A stretch of 64,000 nt of DNA from contig NC_079317.1 in the NCBI RefSeq assembly GCF_029931775.1, forward strand, positions 69,285,895-69,349,894, given 5' to 3'. The notes beneath the pieces are model-generated. The model worked only from the letters and a program-made list of their open reading frames with translations. It was not told the DNA's origin and did not search any database. Shown piece after piece: positions 21,750 through 32,700 of the stretch (within the stretch, counting starts at the first letter, position 1; each line of letters begins with the position of its first letter). The DNA comes from Euleptes europaea. Taxonomy: Eukaryota > Chordata > Lepidosauria > Squamata > Sphaerodactylidae. The translations under genes and the position numbers were made by a program.

Positions 21750-24296
21750 GCTTCAGTTCTGTTTTTTGAACTTGTATGTAGCTGTTGTTAGGTGCTTGAT
21801 GCTGCATGCCTGCAATATTTCTCTCATGATCTGGGACATGAAGGTGGTTCCCAAATTTGTCACCATCTCTTCTGGAAAACCTAGCCTCCCAAAAACTGTC
21901 AACAACGCATTGGCTACGGTTTTTGCCTCGATGTCCTTCAGTGGTATTGGTTCAGGGTACTTTGTGGCGTAGTCCACAATAGTCAAGAGGTACTTGTTTC
22001 CTCTTCTAGTTACTCTGGATATTGGCCCAACAATGTCCACTCCAATCCTGGAAAATGCTTCGGTCATGATTGGTAAGGGTAGCAAGAAGAGTCCCTTAGT
22101 CTTTTCCTGACCTTTGCCCACCAGCTGGCATGCTTCACAAGTCTTGACGAAGGCTCTAATGTCCTTTCCAATACTAGGCCAATAAAATCTTTCCTGTACC
22201 CTGTCTCTTGCTTAGTTGATGCCTAAATGAGCAGCCACTGCTGTCTCATGAGCTAGCTGTAGATCTGTAGCCTGTAATTTTTGGAATGACTGACTACGTT
22301 CTTTTCTCCCAGAAAAGAACAGGAGTGTTGGGTTGTTCTGTAACATGGTCTGACTTTTTAATGAATTTGACAGACTTGGCAGTAGATGGTGTTCTGGCTT
22401 TTTCTAATTTTGGACAACTGGATTTTATATGTCCCTCTTCTTGGCAGTAATAACAAATGATCCCGTTCTGCTTTGTGGAGAAGAGTTCTGCATTACAGGG
22501 TTAGTTTTAGATGGATCAAACGGAGGGGCCCCAAACTCTATTTTTCTTGCTGGGTGTTGGGAATATGAACCCTCCCATGTACCCTTTTATTTCATCAAGT
22601 AAAGTAGTGTCTTGCTCCACAATTTTTAGCTTTTTGTTCCTCAGGAACCAAGTAAACTGAGGGAATGGGCTTATAGAATTGTTCCAAGCCTACTAGGTTT
22701 CTGAGTTCTTCATATGTCTGAACTTTACTTCCCTCAGTCCACCTATTCAAGGCTCTAGCTGGGCAGCATCCCAATTGGGCATAAATTTTACCAGGTTTTC
22801 TTTTGATTTCTGTAAAGGTTTTCCTGCTCTGTTCAGTAGTAAGCCCAAAACGTACTCTTACAGTGCATTCCTAAGGGAGTTACTCCAGTCTAAGACCATT
22901 CATTTCAATGGGCTTAGACTGGAATAACTATCCTTAGGAATGCACTGCCACTCTTTCCTTAAAGAGCAAATAATCTGAGGTTTCCTCCTCTCTCATTTCT
23001 CTGTAAACCTCACTAACATTTCCACAAATCTGTGGGTGCAAATATAACATTCTGGCTTCATCTGGAACGTCTAAATCTTTACAAGTTCTCTCAAAGCTAA
23101 ACAGAAAGGCTTCCACGTCATCTCCTTTCTGATATCATGGAAATTTATTTTGTTCCCTGAGGTAATTTCCCCACCTCTTCGTGCAACTGGTAACTCTGCT
23201 CTCAGCTGTATTTCCCTCATATTAAAATTAAACATTTCTTTTTCATGTTCTCTGTCAGCTTCTTTCTCTCTTTGTCTCTGTTGGTGTGCTATTTCCCCCC
23301 TCTCTTTTTCTGCTTCAATCTTAACCTTTTCTTTTTCTGCTTCAGTTTTGGCTAATTCCTTTTCTTTTTCTGCTTCAATCCTAGATTTCTCAGTAAAATT
23401 ACTCAGAAGGTTGAAATATTTCCCTTTTTCTTATTCAGTATCTATGGTGGGACTAATAGTTGTGGGTTTGTTTCGTATCCCACCGCTGCCACCAATATAT
23501 CACGATCCCTCTTACATGGGCACTGAGGAAGAGAGAGCTTGCTTGTTTGTTTGCCAGAATGTTTATTTGGACTTTTAATTTTTTCCTTCTTAGTCCCCTT
23601 TACTTATTTTACCTCAGAAGAAATGAGACACCAGAGGCTTTTTCAAGTTAACCACCAAGAAGCAGAGATTTGTTAAACACTGCACAAGGGATGGATTTGG
23701 ACAGAAAACGTTGGGTTAGGAAAAGCATAGAACCAGAGCTATTTTATAAATTTCACTTAAGAGAAAGCATTGATCTTAGAGGGCTTAGTACAGTATTACA
23801 ATTCTTAGATTCAGTTTACAAATTCAGCTCAGTTCCCAGAACTTCTTATAGATGTTTCAATTCAGACTCTGCTGCCTAGCTGTCAGGGAAGTTGGAGACC
23901 ATACAATCTCTCTTCCTCAGAGAAACATAGAAATAATGGAGATTTCTCCTCAAATCTCTCTTCCAGTTCTCGCTGTAGATATACCCTACTTTTGTGGCAG
24001 TGATCCCTAAACAACACCCTGTATATGGAATATCTCCTTTCCAGAGCCTGCTCCCTTCCAGTGACCTAGGAAAGGGTCCTTTCCTCCCCAAATCTTTGCC
24101 TGTCACACCACATGATTTGTTTTACACCAGCTTAGGCAAATCTGAACCCTCAGGTTCCCAGAGTCAAACACGGCTTCTGAACATGCAGGTTACCAATAAC
24201 AGAATACAATTCCTTTCTTCAGAACAGAGAGAGTTCCTTAGCTCCGCCCACTACCTTTTCTGAGCTTCTCTCAAAGATTAACTCTGTTCGTCACAT
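21750..24296 (-). mobile_element. Ty3/gypsy fossil, Gmr1-like, unit 1
   Basis: Broken fossil on the minus strand. Recognisable parts in the element's own 5'-to-3' order: an LTR-like block (about 24296 to 23500, opening tgtgacgaac), a primer-binding-like 'tggtggcagcggtggga' at its inner edge, a capsid-like region (about 23120-22930) of the kind related to SCAN domains, a CCHC knuckle (about 22460-22430) and an integrase region (about 22260-21750, with a zinc-binding HH-CC part and a catalytic core part). Gag-side and integrase-side parts lie close together, as in Gmr1-type elements where integrase precedes RT. Several breaks; old. Confidence 0.7.
22861..22947. mobile_element. 87-bp palindromic MITE inside the Gmr1-like fossil
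   Basis: Near-perfect inverted repeat: starts cagtgcattcctaaggg and ends with its complement, the loop being 'ccattcatttcaatggg'. A family widespread in lizard genomes, nested in the retroelement fossil. Confidence 0.8.
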
Positions 24297-24605
24297 TGCA
24301 CACCAGTGAAGGTAGTAAGAAATTTATCCAACTTGCTGAAGACTGCAAAGAACTCTGAGCAATGGCTTACTTGGGCTTTTGTTAACAGGGTGTACTTGAA
24401 GCTTTGGGGTTGGAAGACACTACATGTGTTGAGGGGGGGGAATGAAAGTACTGCCTTTTTTAAAGGCTTATCTGCTTCAGCATTTATATATGTGACCACA
24501 TAATTTATCGTATTACTGAGTTTCATTGTATTGGTAGTAATGCCATTTTTCAGTATTTTGAACACTTGATCTGGCAAAGCATTACATGGGAACACTGTAG
24601 TAAAT

Positions 24606-24840
24606 ATTGTCGAAGGCTTTCACGGTCAGAGTTCATTGGTTCTTGTAGGTTATCTGGGCTGTGTAACCGTGGTCTTGGTATTTTCTTTCCTGATGTTTCG
24701 CCAGCAGCTGTGGCAGGCATCTTCAGAGACACTGTCCTTCAGTGTTACTCCTCTGAAGATGCCTGCCACAGCTGCTGGCGAAACGTCAGGAAAGAAAATA
24801 CCAAGACCATGGTTACACAGCCCGGATAACCTACAAGAAC
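24606..24840. mobile_element. Penelope-like inverted terminal repeats, unit 1 only
   Basis: Same family as 7217-7468: left arm 'ttgtcgaaggctttcacgg', right arm ending 'cccggataacctacaagaac'. Flanked by a 13-bp duplication cactgtagtaaat (24593-24605, 24841-24853). Unit 2 keeps the empty site near 45568 (aaaactagtaaatgttg). Confidence 0.8.
24753..24787 (+). ncRNA. Hammerhead-ribozyme-like core
   Basis: CTGAAGA, helix II closed by GCC/GGC, GAAAC, GTC. Here helix I can also form 4 bp (TCCT before the core, AGGA after GTC), better than the copy at 7348. The opposite arm (about 24692-24726) carries a variant with GAAACATC. Confidence 0.5.
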
Positions 24841-25026
24841 CACTGTAGTAAATGTTGAAAGCTGGACTCGAAATGCAGGGCAGTGCTAAAGTAGAAATTC
24901 TGCATCTAATCCAATTTTTGTGCCGAGAATTGCTGAATTATGTAATCAGAATAATACAAGCTAGAGGTCTGTGAAGAATCGGGGCAGTTTGGAAACCCCA
25001 CCCCATCCCTAGATCCCCATTTAGTT

Positions 25027-25262
25027 ACCTAGAGCCAGTGTGATGTAGTGGTTAAAGTGTTGAACTAGGATCTGGAAGACCCAAGTTTGAATTCCCACTC
25101 TGCCATGGAAGCTTGCTGGGTGGCCTTGGGCCAGTCTCACTCTCTCAAGCTAACCTACCTCACAGGGTTGTTGGGAGGATAAAGCGGCGGAGAGGAGAAT
25201 GATGTAAACTACTTGGAGTCCCCAGTGGGGAGAAACGTGGGATATAAGTACAGTAAATAGAT
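25027..25262 (+). repeat. tRNA-derived SINE, unit 1 copy
   Basis: Begins 'agccagtgtgatgtagtgg', has 'gacccaagtttgaattccc' and 'cctacctcacagggttgttg', and ends 'gggatataagtacagtaaat'. Unit 2 has the same insertion (45755-45926), so it predates the duplication. Confidence 0.8.
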
Positions 25263-25422
25263 TTCTGCCTCAAGAGTTCTCTACGTTTTCAGGGCCTTGA
25301 ATTAAGCTGTTTTCCTCCTCTTCTGATTCCCCACCTTAACTGAAGCTTGGCTACTCTTTCAGCATTCCATCTGAAGAGATGGTGGATAAGAAGAGGAATG
25401 TTCTCTCTACCATAGTCTAAAT

Positions 25423-25959
25423 CAGTGGTTCTCAACCTGGGCCCATGTGGCCCCCCCGGGAGGGCAGGATATTCCAAGGGGGCCACAGGTGAAACCTGCG
25501 TAAATGGGGGCCCACGAGGGAAATGAAGAAAACTGAGAAGTGACTGAGAAAACAGAAAAGAAAACAGAGAAATGAAGAAAATAGAAAACAGAGAAGTAGA
25601 GTGAACAGAGAAGTGACTGTGCTTCCCAGTGGATAAATCGCCGTGTGCACTCTGCAGCAACATCACTTCCGCTTCCTTCTCCCTCCCACTGCCGCACTCC
25701 ACCGCTGCGCTTGTATATGAACATTGTTGTTTATTAGCGTGTTGTATTCCCTTTTTTTCTGGGGTATTTTTTGTAAATTTCAGGTCCCAATAAGAACTGC
25801 ATGTGTGCATTTTGTGTGGCTGTTTATGCTTCTTTGTTCCTTGGCTATTTACAAACAAAACATTTAAATAGCTACCTTTCTACCAGTAGGACAGGCAGGC
25901 CACAGGAAGGAAACAAGGTCGGAAGGGGGCCACGGTCAGAAAAAGGTTAGGAATCACTG
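25423..25959. mobile_element. hAT transposon, unit 1 copy (537 bp)
   Basis: Ends cagtggttctcaacctggg and aaaaggttaggaatcactg, with a perfect 8-bp duplication gtctaaat (25415-25422, 25960-25967). The interior has no recognisable transposase; the open frame on the minus strand is not homologous to one. In unit 2 the same insertion is split by an LTR retroelement. Confidence 0.88.
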
Positions 25960-26720
25960 GTCTAAATTATATAGACAACTCTGGCCATAACCTCCTGACC
26001 TTCCCAACCAATCACAGGACTGACTCCATGGAATTTTATGGGGTAAGAGTGAGCTCCCCCCCTCCCGTACCAGATTTGTAGCTGGACTGTGAACTAATTA
26101 TCAGACTATCGAGATGATCTTGAGGAGTAACTGTCAGTCTGAGGGGGAGTTGGCTGACACCTGCAAAGCTGTCAGAGTGCCGGAAGATGAGAGTTTAGCT
26201 GGAATTTTTCCTGTAACGGCTTCTGTCTTGCCAACCTTGTCTCTGTGTGGCCTGGGTTGCTGTTTGTTCATCTGCACAGGGGCCAGTTTGATATAGTCGA
26301 TGGGGCATAGTGGACAAAACTTGATTGTGGAAAAAGAAGGTAAAAGATGGAAGAACTAGAAGTTCTCAGTTTCTCTTTCCCCCAGCAGTTTTGACCCCCC
26401 CCTCCAAACTCGCAAGTATGTTTATGGGTGAAAAGCTGAAATTTACAGTATATGAAGTACTTGGCTTGATGCTCAATTCACTGCTTGTGCAGTGTTGGGC
26501 AGAAATGCCAGGTAACAAATACTTAGATCCTATACAAAGGTAAGCACACCTTAGTCCTTTGATCTCAGAGAGCTTTGATATGCTTAATTCTGGGCTACAT
26601 AACTTGGTATGTTTTGCTTCTGAGTAAACACAATGCCACATGCTTCAGAGCATAAAATCTCTACCAGTGTTTTACCTATGTTCTTGCTTTATAGGTTAAG
26701 GAAGCATAACAGAGGAGAAG

Positions 26721-29700
26721 ATGAAGTATCTTTTGATCACTGTTGCCTTTGTAGCTTTGTTCTACCCTTCTGGTAGGTATGCTGGTGGTTCAATAAAATA
26801 AATAATATCTTGCAAAACTACATCAGGATACTGAGAAGAGGCATGGTATAGTTGCTCCAGACCTGTTCTGGAGTATGTGAGGGCTTGGATAGCAATTGAC
26901 GCTATCTGGATGTCTCGATTCCAATTCAAGAATGAAAGATCTGTGAATGGTCATTCAGCTGCAGAGGGAAAGGTGTTTTGTGTAGTAGGTTTTCTCTTGC
27001 ATTGGATCATCAAGAGTTTTGTTCTATGGAAAATACTTAGGGGAGAAAAATGACACTGGAACCTCCTCTATCTAGATCAAGTGATATGGTCAGGAGCTCT
27101 GCCTCATCAGTGTAACAAATCACACTTGAAGGCAGTGTTGTAGAGCAATTATTACTCCTAGGATCAGGATTCTTTACTTCTGCCCTGCCATGTTTCCTGT
27201 TGAAAGCAGTTTTACAGTTGTTTTATTTCAGGAATGCAGTGAGCCTACATTTCACTATGCTCTTTTCTCTTATTTAGAAAGTGCCATAACATGTTATGAC
27301 TGTACTCCTAGTCCCATTCCATGCAAAACTCAGAAGAATTGTTCAGCAGAGTTTGATTCTTGCATCTGGGTTAGATTGGGTATGACCACTTCTTTACATT
27401 ACACATGGTTATTTTTTGATATGTGCAAGTAAAATACTTACATGATTGTCTTGTAATTTATATGTTGGCTTTATGCACCTGTGTTCTTGTCATGTATGTT
27501 GCTTAGTATTGCCACTGAAGTGAGATTATTCTCTGTGTAGCCGGGTGGATTTGATTTAAATCAAATTGATTTAAATCACTAGTCATTCAATAAGACTTGA
27601 ATTAAATCATGTTTTTTACAGAAAGACTCATTCTTACTGGTATAATCTTAACATTTTCAACCAGGTGAAGGTTTCATTTTTGGAATAGTTTCTACAGTAG
27701 TTTCTACAGTTATATCCAAAATTTCTGATCAGGTTATACTACTAGAAATTATGAGGAACTTGCTTGAAATATTCCCAAACTGGGTCTCTTTTATGGCCTG
27801 CTGCCAATATAGGTTTTCTCCTTCAGGGAGACTATATTGTGATAAACCTCAGGCTATACACACAAATGTAATGGAATTTCAAAGGGGCTATATCTCCCAG
27901 CAGTCTTGGCTCTGGAGAGGCTGCCCTTCCTTTTTCCAGAGGGGAGGAAGGAGGAGGAGAGATACAGTTGGTGGGCGTAGGCTGGAGCAGGCTGGCTGGA
28001 AGAACAGGCTGAGGAGGAGAAACAGGCTGGTGGAAAGCTGGAAAAGAGTACCCAAGGTCTGGAGTAGTGAACTTCAGGGATTCCTGCTCCAGGACTGAAG
28101 TTCTAGGTAGAGACTTTATTGCGGACAGTTTCAGGCAAGCCCTGGCAAGAAGGGCCTGGAACCAGTGAACTCTTATTAGTTGACTGGCAAGCACTTCAAG
28201 GCCTCGCCCAGGACCTACAGATCCCAGTTACTATTTCCACTACTACCAACCCTTTGGATTTGCTTCTACATTAAAGTGGCTGTTCTGAACAGTTAAATGT
28301 TAGTGCAGTTGTTGGAACCCATTGGGGCTAGGAAGAGGTTGCCAGCCCTGAAGTGCCTTCAGCACTTGTTTCAAGTCTGAGGTGCACAGGCTCATAACTG
28401 ACTTGTACAATTATTACACAAAGATCCAAAGACTTGTGGAGTATTCTGCTCACACAGTTGCACTTTCATTTTTACTGCTTGCCCCCCCTCTTCACACTTA
28501 GCTACTTTTGCAGATCTATTCCACTCCAAACTATCTATGCATTGAACCTCTTGGAACTTAGCACTTAAGAGGTAAGAGGTTGATTCTGTGTATTTAGATT
28601 TGCAGGAACAATGAGATTAAGGTTTTTTCCCTCAACTCGGTATGTTTATGTTATAACATTTTTTCCTGTGAAGAAGAGGCATGTTATCTCTGCAGACACA
28701 AATTCACACTTTTGAGAACTGCAAAAACAAGCATCTGTGATAATATCTTCTCTTTAGAAAAACTGCCCAAAATAATCTTACAGAAACCTCTGGAAGAGCA
28801 TGACATTGTGAATGGATTAATGGAATTCATTTGATTCTTACCTAACCACAATCAACAATCTATCAAAATAACCTCCAACAAAATGTCCTGTCCTCATTCA
28901 GACCAGTCCAAGTTACTGTCAGGCACGTGCATGGCCTTGCTATTTCTGATGAGACTTATGGAACTGCGAGTGGGACACTCCAGCTGAAGTTCTACATCAA
29001 AATGTGTAATTGTTTGACTCAGCTCTCTGGCTTGGAGTGCACACTGCCAGTTTCTGATTATTGATGGGACTTGGATGCCATGACGAGAGCTTTAAATCAC
29101 CCGTCTGACGTTCCTTACCTTACAGAAGGCGCTGGTGTCATTCCTGCCACTTTTGTAAAGGGCAACAGAATAACCAACCATTGCTTATGGAATACTGGAA
29201 CCTCTGGTTTGTCAAGCTCTGTGAGCTACGTATTCACAGCATTGCTGTGGGATGTGTATTCACAGCATTGCATTGTTCATTGACATTTACTCCATCAGGC
29301 CTTGCTCCACATGCTGCTGCTGCTAGAACAATGAATTTTTCTATAGTATGAACTCTTTGTTCTAGTAGTGTATAATAATCCAAGTAATTTTATTTATTAA
29401 AATGTGACGTTTTTAATTACCTCACCTACAATTACCTCATAAAGATGCACACTGCCCCAGAATTACTAAGTGACTGGCCATTCTGTCCTGGTGGCAAAGA
29501 GTACAGGCCTCCTTTGATTGGAGCCATGCTTGTTGATGATTTCTCTCTCTTAGCTTTTTCTTCTCTCCTGGGTGTTCTCAGTTTTATCCATTCAAGGGTC
29601 AAATACAGAGTAATATGCCCAAAACTGTACTTAATGAAAAAGGGAACAGTAAGTTGCAGCAGCTTTAAAAGATTTATATCATGCCTTTCTGCAGTGCACA

Positions 29701-32700
29701 AGGCAGCATACAAAATAAAAACAAGCAGGCGTCCCAGAAGGACTTGCAAGAAGGTATCTCCAACCCCCCACTCTTTTTCTTTCCTTAAAATACCCATAAC
29801 CTCTTCCCTTTGTCTTCTTCCTTTTTCCTTCCCACCCATCAGCCAGCCTACCTTTTTCTGTCCCCCTGACTTCAGCTGTTTCTCCTTCCCTCTCAGTGGC
29901 AGCCTCTCTCAAGGAAAAGTCTGGCCCAGTTGCAGGGCACAGAGCAGGGCTAGTGAGGAGGATCTCAGCTGATAGGCTGGATAGTAAGGGAAGAGGCAGT
30001 CCTTCTAGTATCCTAGCCACCAGCTACAGTGAGGGAAAAAAGTATTTGATCCCCTGCTAAATTTGCCCGTTTGCCCTCTTACGAAGAAATGACCAGTCCT
30101 TAATTTTAATGGTAGGTTTGTTGTAGCTGTGAGAGACAGAATAACAACAGGAAAAACCCCAGAAACCCAGAAGACAAAAGTCAGAGATTGATGTGCATTA
30201 TAATGAGGGAAATAAGTATTTGATCCCCTATCAACCAGCCAGATCCTAACAACTAACCCTCAACCTCCTTGTAGCTGTGAGAGACAGAATAACCCCCAGA
30301 AACCCAGAAGACAAAAGTCAGAGATTGATGTGCATTATAATGAGTGAAATAAGTATTTGATCCCCCATCAACCAGCCAGATCCTAACCCTAAACCTAACC
30401 CTCAACCTTCCTCGGTCTGAGGCTCCATGCAAGATCTCATCTCGTGGAGTTGCAATGATCATGAGAACGGTGATGAAGCAGACCAGAACTACACGGGGGA
30501 AACTTGTCAATGATCTCAGGGCAGCTGGGACCATAGTCACCATGAAAACAGTTGGTAACACACTACGCCGTGAAGGACTGAGATCTTGCAGAGCCCGCAA
30601 GATCCCCTTGCTCAAGACAGCACATGTACAGGCCCGTCTGCAGTTTGCCAATGCACATCTGAATGACCCAGAGGAGAACTGGGTGATTCAGATGCACCCC
30701 CTGCAGCCACGGAAAGGAGCGAATGTGCACATGCACACCCCCCCCCCACGGGGATTTCTCTCTCACACAAACAGATACTCTCTCTTTCTCTCCCTGGGCC
30801 ACGCAGCAGCTGGGCTCACGTGCTCAATCGCGACTGATTGGCCAGAAGAAGACCCTGCTTGGCCACCGATTGGCCGCAGGAGAATGCTGCTTACTAACTG
30901 ACGGTTATGCTGCTGTGCCGAACCCCAAATTTGCCGAATTTATTTGCCGAACACCCCAAACTCACCGAATTCGGCTCCCTGGTTCCCAGCCTTTTTTGAG
31001 TTCGGTTCCATCCGAACTAAAAAAACGCCGAATCGGGGGAAATTCGGCTGTTTTTCGGTTCGGGCCGAACTGAATCAACAGCCCTACCCAGATCCCATCA
31101 GTTTATTGCTCTTCATCACGCCCTCTTCATCATGCCTTGCTCCCTTTACCTTCAGGCCCGTATTCAGAACTTCCACAGACCTACTCAATTTTGTCAGCTA
31201 TTAAGAAGAAATAGAGTTGGGTGTCATCTGCATATTGGTGAAACATTATTCAAAATACCCTCACAATCTCTCCTAGAAGCTAGATGTTAAACAACATGTG
31301 GGGCAAGCTGGATCCCTGTGGGACCCTGTGGGGTGTTAAACACCATGGGGCTGAGTACCAATCCCTCTTCACTGTGTTCTGGTAATGGTCAGCCAAGTAA
31401 GCATGGTGCCCGCCCCCCACTCCCAGCCACCCTCTCAAGGTTCAGAAGAATCAACAGGGATGCAGTTACCCGGTGAAGATCACCAGTCAGAGAGACAGAG
31501 CACAACACAAAGTATTCTTGAATTAATTGCACCTTACATCAGCAATTACATGATCCTGCTATACAAGTGTCCTGTCCTCATTCAGACCAGTCCAAGTTAC
31601 TGTCAGGCACGTGCATGGCCTTGTTATTCCTGATGAGACTTACAGAACTGCCAGTGGGACACCCCAGCTGAAGTTCTACATCAAAATGTATAATTGTTTG
31701 ACTCAGCTCTCTGGCTTGGAGTGCACACTGCCAGTTTCTGATTATTGATGGGACTTGGATGCCATGACGAGAGTTTTACATCACCCGTCTGACGTTCCTT
31801 ACCTTACAGAGGGTGCTGGTGTCATTCTGGCCATTTCTGTAAAGGGCAACAGAATAACCAACCATCGGTTATGGAATACTGGAACCTCTGGTATGTCTCA
31901 AGCTCTGTGAGCTACGTATTCACAGCATTGCTGTGGGATGTGTATTCACAGCATTGCATTGTTCATTGACATTTACTCCATCATGCCTTGCTCCACATGC
32001 TGCTGCTGCTAGAACAATGAATTTTTCTATAGTATGAACTCTTTGTTCTAGTAGTATATAGAAATCCAAGTAATTTTATTTATTAAAATGTGACTTTTTT
32101 AATAGTTTTGTAATATTGGCTACTTTTAAATAGTTTTTAATACTTCCATAATATTTTAAGATACAGATGCAGCACCATCTCCAGCACTTGGTATATTTAT
32201 ACTTGTGCCAAAAGACACAGCTGTATGGGTACATAATACATAGGCAGTGCAATTTTAAACCCTGGTAGCCAGGACAGGGCTGGTGAAGGTACGTCAGTCT
32301 CCTACGCTTTTACAGGAGAGAGAGAGATATCCTGGCCTTTACCCTTGACGGTACCCATATATATTAGCAATTATAGTAGTACTGTGCTTGCTAGCTGTCC
32401 ACTAAAGCCCCCAAAAGCCCATGGTGATGACAGCAGAACACAACAAGGGGAGGAACAAAAGCAACACAGTATTCTTTGTTGGAGGGAGAACTTTGACTTG
32501 CCCTGCAGGAGTCATATAATTAACACACTTCTTGGAGCTCCACAGAGTGAGGTTTTCTTTTCTTTTATGCTGTCACCCAGGGAAGGATGAATAGTTGCAC
32601 TAGCAACATTGTCCATATACACTTCTGCAGCTCACTTGGGAGAAGAGAGCCCACAGTCTCTCCCAAGTAAGGCTTTAGGTCTGGAGTGAGGGGGTGAGGA

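Larger units (their letters stand above)
27967..31285. other. 3.3-kb segment present only in unit 1
   Basis: Unit 2 runs directly from 'ggaggaggagagat' (to about 52471) into 'gttaaacaacatgtgggg', which in unit 1 is at about 31286. The segment includes a Tc1/mariner remnant, an extra copy of a ~530-bp repeat and a CCGAA-rich repeat. Whether unit 1 gained it or unit 2 lost it is open. Confidence 0.8.

Noticed and set aside
25289-25858. 189-codon minus-strand frame
   Set aside because: Overlaps the non-coding hAT and its flank; no transposase motifs and not kept open in unit 2.
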